From positions 53,004 through 117,003 of the forward strand of contig JACQZN010000057.1 of the NCBI GenBank assembly GCA_016213845.1: a stretch of 64,000 bases of DNA, written 5' to 3'. Shown here piece after piece: positions 48,424 through 56,426 of the stretch (positions are counted from its first letter, which is position 1; the number at the start of each line of letters is the position of its first letter). The DNA is from Candidatus Wallbacteria bacterium (GTDB lineage Bacteria; Muiribacteriota; UBA6191; JACPRK01). Made by a program: the position numbers and the translations under genes. Below the pieces are notes generated by a model that worked only from the letters and a program-made list of their open reading frames with translations, ran no database searches and had not been told where the DNA came from.

Positions 48424-50039
48424 CTCGGGGCGCCGAGAAGCACCTGTTGAAGCAGTTCGCGGCCGGCAACGCCGAGGCTTTCACGACGTTGGTGGAGCGC
48501 AAGCGAGCAATCGTGCGGGACTTCCTGGCGGCCGGAGTCGATCCGGGCGCAGACGCCCTCGCATGGGAGGTCGAGACCTTCTCGCGCGCCTACCTGGAGA
48601 TCGGCAAGCTCGACCCGGAGGGAGAGGACCTGACGGTCCATCTCCTCGACATCCTGCGGGACCTGAGCTTCCAGAAGTTGCCCGAGGCCCAGTATCGCAA
48701 GACGCTGTTCGCGACGGGCCGGGAGACGTTCGCCAGTCCGCCGCACCTGCCAGCGCTGGGCAAGGCGGCGCTCGTGGGCGAGGAGCCAATCGACCTGACG
48801 CCGTGGCGCGCGGCGCTGGGCCCGCGGCAGCTGCTCCTGCCGGAGCTGGTCTTTCTCGAAGCGGCGCCGATCGAGGGCGTGGCCGAGCTGATCAACTGCT
48901 CGGAGAACATCCTGCAGGCGTTCCTCTACCATGTACTCGACAGCATGGCGGAGCTCTCGACGCTGGCGCACCAGGAGGGCTGCCCGCCGGATCTGGTCCT
49001 CGGAATCCAGGTCGTGCGGGTCCGCGGCAACAAGCAGCGGGTGGCGCGGCTGAGAGAGGAGAATGCGCGCTGCACCGGCTGCAAGGAGCTGATCGAGCGG
49101 GCGGCGGCGGTGGTCGCGCTCTGGTCGAGGGACTGGCGAGCGGAGCCGGAAGGTACCGCGGCTCTTTTGAGTCGTATCGGGTCCGGGGCCGAGCGGCGTG
49201 CGCCCGGGAGCTCCTCGCCCGAGATGCGCTCGCAGCCCATCGTGACGACGGTGCCGTTCGAGCCGGCCGAGCCAGAACGGCGCTCGCTGGGCCCGCTCGT
49301 GGGGCTGGGCCTGCTGCTGACGGCCTTCGTCGGCGCCAGCGTCCATTTCCTCGGGAAGCCCGAGACCGGTCGCCCGCCGGCCACGGCCGGCACGACCGTG
49401 GCGGCAACCCGCCCACCCGCGGAGCGCAAGCTGCCCGAGAAGATCGGCACGCTCTCCAGCGCCTCGGCGGCCTCCGATTCGCTCTTCGACGGCTCCGAGG
49501 TGGCCACCGACCTGCGCAACCCGGCGTCGCTGGCCTACGACTCCGGCACGCGCGTCGAGCTGGCGCCCGGGGGCTCGGGCCGGGCCGCCGGCAACGGCTT
49601 CGCCCTCGTCAACGGCACCGCGCGGGTCGAGGTCCCGGCCGGGACGAAGTCGCCTTTCTCGATCGTCACTGGGGACGTGACCGCAGTGACCCAGGGCGGA
49701 GTCGTCACGGTCCTGCGCACGCCCGGCCGGCGGACGCTGGTGGCCGTCGAGCGCGGGGGGGCCACTCTGACGATGGGCGACGGCCGTACGGTGCAGCTGG
49801 AGCCCGGGCGCCAGGCGGCAATCGACCTGGCCACCGGCCGCTCCACCATCAGCGACCACTCCCCGGCAGACTTCTCGTCGCTGGCGGGCACGGACATCGG
49901 CGCGCCTCCCCTGCCTGCGACGCCCGGTCCGCCCGCGCCCGACGACGCGGGCACCGCGGCACCCTCTCCCCGCGGCCCCTCGCTCGGCAGCGGCGGCGTC
50001 CGCCCCGCCGACGTCCGCGGGTTCCGCGACAGCTTCTGA
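48420..50039 (+). CDS. ECF-sigma-like / transmembrane / FecR-like single-chain fusion
   Basis: The 539-residue protein combines a degenerate sigma region 2 (about 5-87: LLKQFAAGNAEAFTTLVER and VETFSRAYLEIGKLDPEGED) with a region-4-like helix-turn-helix (about 136-180: LVFLEAAPIEGVAELINCSE). Then come a CxxC (218-221), one membrane helix (about 290-311, LGPLVGLGLLLTAFVGASVH) and an extracytoplasmic FecR-like domain (about 375-470: GTRVELAPGGSGRAAGNGFA to GRTVQLEPGRQAAIDL). Sigma factor and anti-sigma or regulator are normally separate proteins. The ATG at 48420 overlaps the pilin stop by four bases. The sigma similarity is by pattern only. Confidence 0.65.
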   Translation: MTRGAEKHLLKQFAAGNAEAFTTLVERKRAIVRDFLAAGVDPGADALAWEVETFSRAYLEIGKLDPEGEDLTVHLLDILRDLSFQKLPEAQYRKTLFATGRETFASPPHLPALGKAALVGEEPIDLTPWRAALGPRQLLLPELVFLEAAPIEGVAELINCSENILQAFLYHVLDSMAELSTLAHQEGCPPDLVLGIQVVRVRGNKQRVARLREENARCTGCKELIERAAAVVALWSRDWRAEPEGTAALLSRIGSGAERRAPGSSSPEMRSQPIVTTVPFEPAEPERRSLGPLVGLGLLLTAFVGASVHFLGKPETGRPPATAGTTVAATRPPAERKLPEKIGTLSSASAASDSLFDGSEVATDLRNPASLAYDSGTRVELAPGGSGRAAGNGFALVNGTARVEVPAGTKSPFSIVTGDVTAVTQGGVVTVLRTPGRRTLVAVERGGATLTMGDGRTVQLEPGRQAAIDLATGRSTISDHSPADFSSLAGTDIGAPPLPATPGPPAPDDAGTAAPSPRGPSLGSGGVRPADVRGFRDSF

Positions 50040-50095
50040 CGCCGGTGAGCGGCTTTACTTGGCCGGGATGGCGGAATTAAGATGAGAGTGGAGCC

Positions 50096-51202
50096 ATGGC
50101 CTCGTCCGTACCGTCCCGAAGTCTGCTCGCGCTCGCAGCCGCCGCGTCGCTCTGGTTGGCGACCTCCGCGACCGTGACGCTCGCCAAGCCACCCGGGCTG
50201 CCGCTGCCTGACTGGCTCGAAGTCTCAGTAGCGCTCGGAAGCATCCCGGAGGTGGCCAAGGAATTCACGGTCCGCGGCAAGGTGCGGGTCAACATCGGGC
50301 GGATGCGCAACGGGAAGTACCGCTTCCGGCTGCCGCCGGGCGTCGGCGTCGTCTCGGGCGAGCCGGAGGGGGAGCTTAGCCTCTCGGCCGGCGAGGCGCG
50401 GGAGCTGGTGCTCGAAGCGAAGCTGACGAAGCCGGCGCCCGATAGCACAGTCGGGCTGGAAGTGGTGACCTCGTACCCGCGGGACGCGCTCCTGGCGGAT
50501 GTACGCAAGCGCTACGAGGACAAGCCGGGGGAGCAGCTGGACGCGTTGCACCGTCAGATCGACGGCCTGACCGGACCGCACGAGTTCACGGCGATGGCGC
50601 CCTTCAGCGCCACGGAGCAAGAGGGCTTTGCGGGTGAGGATGAAGCTGCCTTCCTCGACTATTTCCGACCGGCAGGCCCCTCGGCGCCGGAGCTGGCGAT
50701 GCTGGCGCCCAGAACCCAGCCACCCGCGGCTGGCCCAGGGGCGACGTCGAGCGCACGCGAGCTCTTTGCGCGGAACCCCAAGCTGGCGGAGCTCTTCCGC
50801 AAGGCGGGCCAGTCGCCTGAGCTTGCGTCGAGCCGCGGCGACGCAGACGACTACTCGAGGGCCCGGCGCCGGCTCGAAGCGGGCCAGCCAAAGGATGCGC
50901 TCGAAATCTTCCGCCGGCTGGCGTCCGCCTCCGACGTCGATGAGGAGCTGCGGTTCGCCGCCGCCAACGGGGAGGCCGTCGCGCTGCTGACGATGGGGCG
51001 CACGGGCGATGCGATCGCTGTGTGGAAGAGGCTCTGCGGCGACAGGAAGGCCGGCTCCTTGATCCGGTACGCGCACTTCAATCTGGCCGAAGCGCACCGC
51101 GCGGCGGGCCGTTCCGACGAGGCAAGGCTCGAGTACCAGAAGGCGCTGGTCGTTCGGCCCGCCTACACGCTGGCTCGGCGCCGGATGGAACAGGCGCGGT
51201 AG
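50096..51202 (+). CDS. Exported TPR-containing protein
   Basis: The 368-residue product has a signal peptide (residues 1-30, ending TVTLAKPP), a beta-rich N-terminal region (about 31-145) not recognised, a proline/alanine-rich linker, and helical TPR-like repeats (about 255-368, with AAGRSDEARLEYQKALVVRP). It sits between the sigma/FecR fusion and cheB, 18 bp before cheB, and is likely cotranscribed with them. A protein-scaffold role in the envelope is the most I can say. GGAG precedes the ATG at 50096. Confidence 0.75.
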   Translation: MASSVPSRSLLALAAAASLWLATSATVTLAKPPGLPLPDWLEVSVALGSIPEVAKEFTVRGKVRVNIGRMRNGKYRFRLPPGVGVVSGEPEGELSLSAGEARELVLEAKLTKPAPDSTVGLEVVTSYPRDALLADVRKRYEDKPGEQLDALHRQIDGLTGPHEFTAMAPFSATEQEGFAGEDEAAFLDYFRPAGPSAPELAMLAPRTQPPAAGPGATSSARELFARNPKLAELFRKAGQSPELASSRGDADDYSRARRRLEAGQPKDALEIFRRLASASDVDEELRFAAANGEAVALLTMGRTGDAIAVWKRLCGDRKAGSLIRYAHFNLAEAHRAAGRSDEARLEYQKALVVRPAYTLARRRMEQAR

Positions 51203-51220
51203 GGAGGGAAGCGACACACC

Positions 51221-52270
51221 ATGGCCAAAGTCCGAGTCCTGATCGCCGACGACTCCACCCTGATGGTGCGGCTCTTGAGCGACATCATCACCAAGGACGC
51301 CCGCATCGAGGTGGTGGCCACGGCGGCCAACGGCGAGGAGTGCGTCATCAAGGCCAAGGAGACGAAACCTCAGGTCATCCTGATGGACCTGGAGATGCCG
51401 GTGATGAACGGTGTCGAGGCGATCCGGGAGCTGTCGCGTGTGGGGCTGGACGTCTGCGTGCTGGCTGTGAGCGCCTACGCCAAACCGGGCGTGGAGCTGC
51501 TGGAACAGGCGCTGAAGGCCGGCGCGTTCGACTTCGTGCTGAAGCCCTCGAACCCGCTGGAGATCGAGAAGATCGCCCGCCAGATCACGACGAACATCTT
51601 CGTGGCCAGCTTCTCCAAGTCCAAGCAGATCCCCAAGCTGACCGAGGCCGACCTTGCGCCCGCGGCCGGGAAGAGCGCCGAGGAGAGGCCCCGCAAGTAC
51701 AGCGTCATCGGCTGCTCCACCGGCGGCAAGCAGAGCCTGAACCAGATTCTGCCGCAGCTGCCCGAAGACTACCGGGGTACAACGGTGGCGATCTTGCATC
51801 TGCCGGCTTTCGTCGTGAAGCAGTACATCAAGGAGCTGGGCAAGGAGTGCAAGATCCCGGTGCGCGAGATCGAGCACGACCGGGAGGTGCTCCCGGGCCA
51901 CATCTACATCGCCGGGCTGGGCGCCTCCGACGTGGTGCTGGTCCAGGAAGCCGGAGAGGCGCACCCGCGGTTCTCGATGGCCCAGCAGGCGGCGGCGCCC
52001 GCGGCACCGTCCCAGACCACGCCCTCGATCGACGTTCTGATGGAATCGGCAGCCAAGCTCTGGGGGGCCGACGTGCAGGGCATCCTGCTCTCGGGCACCG
52101 GAAAGGACGGCGTGAAGGGGCTGCGCCACATCCAGATGTCCAAGGGGCTGTCGCTGGTCGAGGACAAGGCCAGCGCCAGCGTGCCGCAGCTTCCGCAGGC
52201 GGCGCAGGAGTTCGGCTCGGTCGACAAGGTGCTGCATGTCAAGGAGATCCTCGCGCGCGTCCGCGGTTGA
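51221..52270 (+). CDS. CheB-type chemotaxis methylesterase/glutaminase, orphan
   Basis: The 349-residue protein has a receiver (about 4-122; Asp56 in LMDLEMP, Lys108 in LKPS) and a CheB catalytic domain (about 158-345) with the triad Ser166 (GCSTGGKQSL), His193 (HLPAF) and Asp296 (GTGKDG). CheB removes methyl groups from chemoreceptors. No cheA, cheR or receptor gene is in the window, so it may serve a pilus- or envelope-linked Che-like pathway. GGGAGGGAAGC precedes the ATG at 51221. Confidence 0.9.
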   Translation: MAKVRVLIADDSTLMVRLLSDIITKDARIEVVATAANGEECVIKAKETKPQVILMDLEMPVMNGVEAIRELSRVGLDVCVLAVSAYAKPGVELLEQALKAGAFDFVLKPSNPLEIEKIARQITTNIFVASFSKSKQIPKLTEADLAPAAGKSAEERPRKYSVIGCSTGGKQSLNQILPQLPEDYRGTTVAILHLPAFVVKQYIKELGKECKIPVREIEHDREVLPGHIYIAGLGASDVVLVQEAGEAHPRFSMAQQAAAPAAPSQTTPSIDVLMESAAKLWGADVQGILLSGTGKDGVKGLRHIQMSKGLSLVEDKASASVPQLPQAAQEFGSVDKVLHVKEILARVRG

Positions 52271-52283
52271 GACGCCGGCGGCG

Positions 52284-52493
52284 ATGACGCGCCGCTTCCA
52301 GCTCTACCTGCCCGACCCGGTGTTGACGCGGTTGGAGCTGGAGGCACATCGCACGGGCCGCTCCAAGGCGGACATCATCCGCGAGGCGCTCGAGCGGTTC
52401 TTCGCCCAGGGCGCCTCCCCGGGGAAGGCGCTGGCGTCGATCGTCGGGCTGGCCGGGCCGCAGGGCACCAGGGGTTCCGGGGGCAGCGCTTGA
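52284..52493 (+). CDS. Ribbon-helix-helix (CopG-type) antitoxin
   Basis: The 69-residue product begins MTRRFQLYLPDPVLTRLELE, has the turn RTGRSKADIIREALERFF and a short C-terminal tail. It is a typical RHH DNA-binding antitoxin that would repress its operon and neutralise the partner PIN toxin. Its TGA overlaps the TTG start of the next gene (TTGA). It lies 13 bp after cheB. Confidence 0.8.
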   Translation: MTRRFQLYLPDPVLTRLELEAHRTGRSKADIIREALERFFAQGASPGKALASIVGLAGPQGTRGSGGSA

Positions 52494-52903
52494 GCAACCC
52501 GGTCTTTGTCGATGCGAGCGCTCTGATCGCGCTGGCCGATCCGGGTGATCCCGCGCACGGGCGGGCGGTCGGGTTTCTTGGCCACCTGGAGGGGCCGCTG
52601 GCGACTTCGAACCTGGTGCTGCTCGAGGCCGCTTCGCAGGTGGCGGCGCGGGCAGGGAACCGCCAGGCAACCGAGATGCTGGAGCGGCTGCGCGCCGAGA
52701 GCGCACTGAAGATCTACTTCGTCGACCCGGAGCTGGAGCGCAAGGGCTGGGAGCACTTCGTGCGCCACGCGCGCAAGACGCTGACCCCCAGACAGGCGAT
52801 GGCGATGGCGTTGATGAAGGAGCTGGGCATCCGGATGGTGTTCACCTTCGAAGAGGCCTATCGCGAGGCCGGCTTCGTGGCAGTGCCGCTGACCCAGGAG
52901 TGA
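52490..52903 (+). CDS. PIN-domain (VapC-like) toxin, third acidic site altered
   Basis: The 137-residue product starts at TTG 52490 and has VFVDASALIALAD (Asp8) and NLVLLEAA (Glu45/46 region). The C-terminal part is TPRQAMAMALMKELGIRMVF followed by TFEEAY. In active VapC ribonucleases the TPRQ position is usually Asp and TFEE usually TFD, so one catalytic acid may be lost (Arg101) while Glu121 could substitute for the other. Pairing with the RHH gene supports a toxin-antitoxin unit, possibly of reduced activity. Confidence 0.75.
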   Translation: MSNPVFVDASALIALADPGDPAHGRAVGFLGHLEGPLATSNLVLLEAASQVAARAGNRQATEMLERLRAESALKIYFVDPELERKGWEHFVRHARKTLTPRQAMAMALMKELGIRMVFTFEEAYREAGFVAVPLTQE

Positions 52904-52909
52904 GCGATA

Positions 52910-52985
52910 AATTGGGGCAACTCGACTTGCCCCAATTCCCGGTGGCGGTGTCGCTGTTCGAAACGGGGCAAGTCGAGTTGCCCCG
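52910..52985. repeat. REPIN-like pair of inverted hairpins
   Basis: Hairpin 1 (52910-52937) has an 11-bp stem AATTGGGGCAA/TTGCCCCAATT around CTCGAC. Hairpin 2 (52964-52985) has an 8-bp stem around GTCGAG. The 20 bases 52914-52933 are the exact reverse complement of 52965-52984, so the two can also pair with each other around a 31-nt loop. This is the architecture of REP doublets. They follow the toxin gene. Confidence 0.85.
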
Positions 52986-53093
52986 ATTTCCCCCCCGATT
53001 TTCCCCGAACTCGGGGGCGGTGATTTTCGATCGAACGTTTTCGGCCGGGCGGGGGTACTATTACGTGAAACCGGCGGATGACGGGAGGGCGTT

Positions 53094-55043
53094 ATGTGGC
53101 GTCTGGTCGCTAAGGATCTTCGACTCCACGGTGGCAGCGCGGTACTGGCGGCGGTCGGGGTCGCCGTGCTCGATTGGCTCGGGGAGCCGCGTGGCGGCAC
53201 GCTGGACTTCGGGATGCTGGCGGCGTTGCTGGTGGCGACGCATGTGCTGGCGTCGTTCGTCGGGGCCGAGCTGATCGCCTCGGAGACCCGCGGCGGCACC
53301 TGGGAGCTCTTGATGCGGCTGCCAGTGGCACGCTGGAGGCTGGCGGCGTCGAAGCTGGTGGCTGGGCTGCTTCTGACGGGAGTCTTCGCTCTGCTGGCGT
53401 ATGTGGCGATGGCGCTTCAGCGGGACACACTTTGGCTGGTGCCGGCGGAGAACGAGCGGATCGGGAAGATGCTCGACCTGGCGGCGCGGTCGGAACCCGC
53501 CGTCTGGTCTGCGACCGTGACGCTTTCGGTGGCGTGTGGGATGATCGCGGGCCGGTTCGTCAGCTCGGCGATCGCAGCGGGGCTGATGGGAGCGGCGATG
53601 GCCGGCGTGCTGGGCGCTTGCGGCGCGGCGGTCTGGACCCTGGTGATGCGCAAGTGTCACTGGCACTTCCAGCCGACATTCACGTTCTGCACACTGCTGG
53701 CGGCGACCACCATCGTGGCGGCAATCGGCTACCGACTGCCTCGTCGGCTGGGGTGGAGCCGATTTCGGAGGGCTTGCCTTGCAGGGGCAATCTCGGGGAG
53801 CTTCCTGGCCGCGGGCCTGGCGCCAGCGATCGTCAACCGCTATCACCTGGATGCCTCGCGCATCGACGGCATCGAGCGCGTGGGGGTCGATCCGGCAAAC
53901 GGAGTCGCCCGGCTGCTGGTGAGGCTGGAGGCTTCGGCTTGGGATGTGCGTAGGCCGCGAGGGTGCCCGTACTACTGCAATTCGGTCACGACGCTGGCGG
54001 ATGTCGAGCTGGCGACCGGCCGGACACGGTACACGTTCGGTGAGGATGTCGACGCCCACGGCTGGCATGGCCGGCCACCGGACGAGGTGGTCGTGGAAGC
54101 TAGCGCGCCAGGGCTCTGGGCGTGCGGCCGAGAATCTCTGCGCATCTTCGACCTGACTCGAGGGGTCGCGAAGAGCAACTTCGACTACTACGGCTCGAGC
54201 GGCACGCAACCCCGCCGCTTGCAAGCAGGGTTACTATTCTTCACGAATGGAGCCGGAACAGACTGGAGGTTTTCCTTCCAGCGATTCGGGTCGGAGAGCA
54301 TCCCGATAGATGTCCTTCCGCCCGCGCAGGAGTCGGAGTTCCTTGGCTACCTGCACGAGGGAGCCAACTTCCTCTACGGTATGCCGCCTGAAGAGTTCGA
54401 CCGCAGCCGAGGCGTGCCCCCCGAGCGCGCACTGGTGCTGCAACCGGAGAAGCGCTGGCTCGTGCGGCCGACGCCGCCGGTGAAGCCGGGAGCATGGAGA
54501 ATTCTCTCGGCCTCCGAGGACGGCGAGTCGATCCTCTGGCGCGAGAATCGAGGCAAGAACCCATCGAAGTACTTTGCGCCCGACGAGGCGCGGCTGGCCC
54601 GCGCGGAAGGAGCGCCCAGCGTGGGTATACCGCTGCCGTCCGGCTGGACGAGCGCGTGGCTTGCGGGCGGACCCGAGCCGATCGTCGTGGTCGTGCGCAG
54701 CGAGACTCCGGATCGCCACGCGGTGATGACCTTCGATGCGTCTGGCCAGCCCGTGGGGCAGACTCACATCGGCGGGCTCATCGACCTGGATTCGGTCCTG
54801 GTGCCGTTCCGCTCATCCCCGTGGCGCCTCTACGCTGCGCCCGCGTACGTCAACCGGTCCGACTCGCTTCTCGTCCACACAGGGACCGGGGAATGCAGGA
54901 ATCTGGAGCTGCCTCAGCAGGGGTGGAGACGCGAACCGCAGAACTGGCAGGTAGTGGGCGACACGCTCTACTGGTTCCGAGGGCGCGAGTTCTGCCTGAC
55001 CGACCTGCGCACCGAAAAGACGCGCGTAGTGCCGCTCAGATAG
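53094..55043 (+). CDS. ABC-2-like permease fused to propeller-like domain
   Basis: The 649-residue product has about seven hydrophobic spans in residues 1-255, starting MWRLVAKDLRLHGGSAVLAA and including ELIASETRGGTWELLMRLPV, a pattern like ABC-2 transporter membrane subunits. The rest (about 265-649) is soluble and beta-rich, reminiscent of a WD40-like propeller (for example SASEDGESILWRENRG and VGDTLYWFRGREFCLTDLRT). No ATPase gene is adjacent, so transport cannot be shown. The ATG at 53094 lacks a strong binding site. Confidence 0.55.
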   Translation: MWRLVAKDLRLHGGSAVLAAVGVAVLDWLGEPRGGTLDFGMLAALLVATHVLASFVGAELIASETRGGTWELLMRLPVARWRLAASKLVAGLLLTGVFALLAYVAMALQRDTLWLVPAENERIGKMLDLAARSEPAVWSATVTLSVACGMIAGRFVSSAIAAGLMGAAMAGVLGACGAAVWTLVMRKCHWHFQPTFTFCTLLAATTIVAAIGYRLPRRLGWSRFRRACLAGAISGSFLAAGLAPAIVNRYHLDASRIDGIERVGVDPANGVARLLVRLEASAWDVRRPRGCPYYCNSVTTLADVELATGRTRYTFGEDVDAHGWHGRPPDEVVVEASAPGLWACGRESLRIFDLTRGVAKSNFDYYGSSGTQPRRLQAGLLFFTNGAGTDWRFSFQRFGSESIPIDVLPPAQESEFLGYLHEGANFLYGMPPEEFDRSRGVPPERALVLQPEKRWLVRPTPPVKPGAWRILSASEDGESILWRENRGKNPSKYFAPDEARLARAEGAPSVGIPLPSGWTSAWLAGGPEPIVVVVRSETPDRHAVMTFDASGQPVGQTHIGGLIDLDSVLVPFRSSPWRLYAAPAYVNRSDSLLVHTGTGECRNLELPQQGWRREPQNWQVVGDTLYWFRGREFCLTDLRTEKTRVVPLR

Positions 55044-55115
55044 CGTCGGCCAGGGCGCCGGAGAGTCGTTTCGGACGGGCGGCTTCCGGCGCGGCCCCGG
55101 GACCGGTGCCGAGCC

Positions 55116-56396
55116 TCAGTGGGCGCCGGCGGCCTGCCGGGCGGCCATCTCGCGGAAGGACTTGCGCACCAGCTGCTCGTAGTCGTGACGCGCGGTCTGC
55201 AGCGTCTTGAACTCCGATTCGGCCGTCTTGCGGTCGCCCTTCTTCATCGCCTCGACCAGGCCTGTGTAGCTGGCGCGGTAGACGCCCTTCACCCGAACGC
55301 TCTCCGTGTCGTTGTAGAACGCGGAGCCCGGCAGCTCCTCGGCGATTCCGAGCTCGCTGGGGCGGAAGCCCTCGCCGTTCAAGGCGCTGGTGGCTTTCTC
55401 CAGGGCGGACTTGAGCGTCTCCGTGTCGCCCTTGAAGAGCTGGGTGATGCCCTTGCCGATGGTGCCGCCGATCCAGCCCATCATCATCGAGCCGAGGACC
55501 GTTCCGACCGGCCCGGCCATGCTGCCGAGCGTGCCGCCCAGGAACTGGCCGATGACGCCGCCTGCGAAGAGGCCGATGGTGCTGCCGGCGGCCTGGCCGA
55601 TGACCTCGCCGAAGTTCACGTTGGCCAGCGCCTTCTTCATGTCGAAGCCCGCCGAGCCGACGTGTCCGCCCAGGATGGAGGCGGTCATGGCGCCGAAGGT
55701 GGGGAGCACCGAGGCGACGATCCCACCGCCCGGCGGCAAGAAGGTGGTGAGGGCGATGGCGGCCAGCGAGTAGCCGACACCCGAGCCGACCAGCCCGCCC
55801 CAGAACTGGGGCGTGGCGATGAAGCCGACCGCCTTGCCGACGTCGACCTGTCCGGTCGAGGAGAGCTGGCCGATGACGTTCATGCCCGCCACGGAGCCGA
55901 CGGCGAGCGCGATGTTCAGCGGGTCCATCGGCTTGTAATTCCGGGCGTTGGCGGCGGTCTGGTCGATCGCCTTCATGATGGCGCCCTGGCGCTCGGGCTG
56001 GACGCCCATGCGGTCCATGGCGTACCGGGTGAGGCCCTTGGCCTCCTGGCCCAGGGTCGGCTTCTCCGGGATGTCGTACTTGGCCTTGATCGCATTGACG
56101 CGGGGGTGGAACTCCTTCGGCAGGGCGTCGATCTTCTCGGCCGTCTTCATGACAGGCGGGATCGACTGCTGCAGCCCGCCCCAGTTGCCCTTGAGCTGCT
56201 CGACCTGCTGGCGCAGGAGCTGGATTTCGGCCTCGAGGCCCGGGGGCAGCGGAACGGCCGGCGCCATGGGAACGGCCGGCGCGGCCGCCGGCACGGGCGT
56301 CTGCGCCAGCAACATGGCCGGGCAGAGGAACAGGGCCAGGAGCACGCGAAGCCGCGACACCCTGCGAGTCAGTCGAAACACCGTCAAGCTGGACAT
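55116..56396 (-). CDS. Exported glycine-zipper-rich protein, unknown function
   Basis: The 426-residue product has a signal peptide (residues 1-31, RLRVLLALFLCPAMLLAQTP), a proline/alanine-rich stretch, a charged helix (about 55-125), then glycine-rich hydrophobic segments (about 175-315). The latter include QAAGSTIGLFAGGVIGQFLG and GTVLGSMMMGWIGGTIGKGI, with GxxxG steps. A charged C-terminal helix closes it. I recognise no family. Membrane association or pore formation would be a guess from the glycine zippers. ATG 56396 has GGGAGAAG five bases upstream. Confidence 0.7.
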   Translation of the reverse strand: MSSLTVFRLTRRVSRLRVLLALFLCPAMLLAQTPVPAAAPAVPMAPAVPLPPGLEAEIQLLRQQVEQLKGNWGGLQQSIPPVMKTAEKIDALPKEFHPRVNAIKAKYDIPEKPTLGQEAKGLTRYAMDRMGVQPERQGAIMKAIDQTAANARNYKPMDPLNIALAVGSVAGMNVIGQLSSTGQVDVGKAVGFIATPQFWGGLVGSGVGYSLAAIALTTFLPPGGGIVASVLPTFGAMTASILGGHVGSAGFDMKKALANVNFGEVIGQAAGSTIGLFAGGVIGQFLGGTLGSMAGPVGTVLGSMMMGWIGGTIGKGITQLFKGDTETLKSALEKATSALNGEGFRPSELGIAEELPGSAFYNDTESVRVKGVYRASYTGLVEAMKKGDRKTAESEFKTLQTARHDYEQLVRKSFREMAARQAAGAH

Positions 56397-56426
56397 GATC
56401 TTCTCCCGGGCGGCATACGCCCGGAC

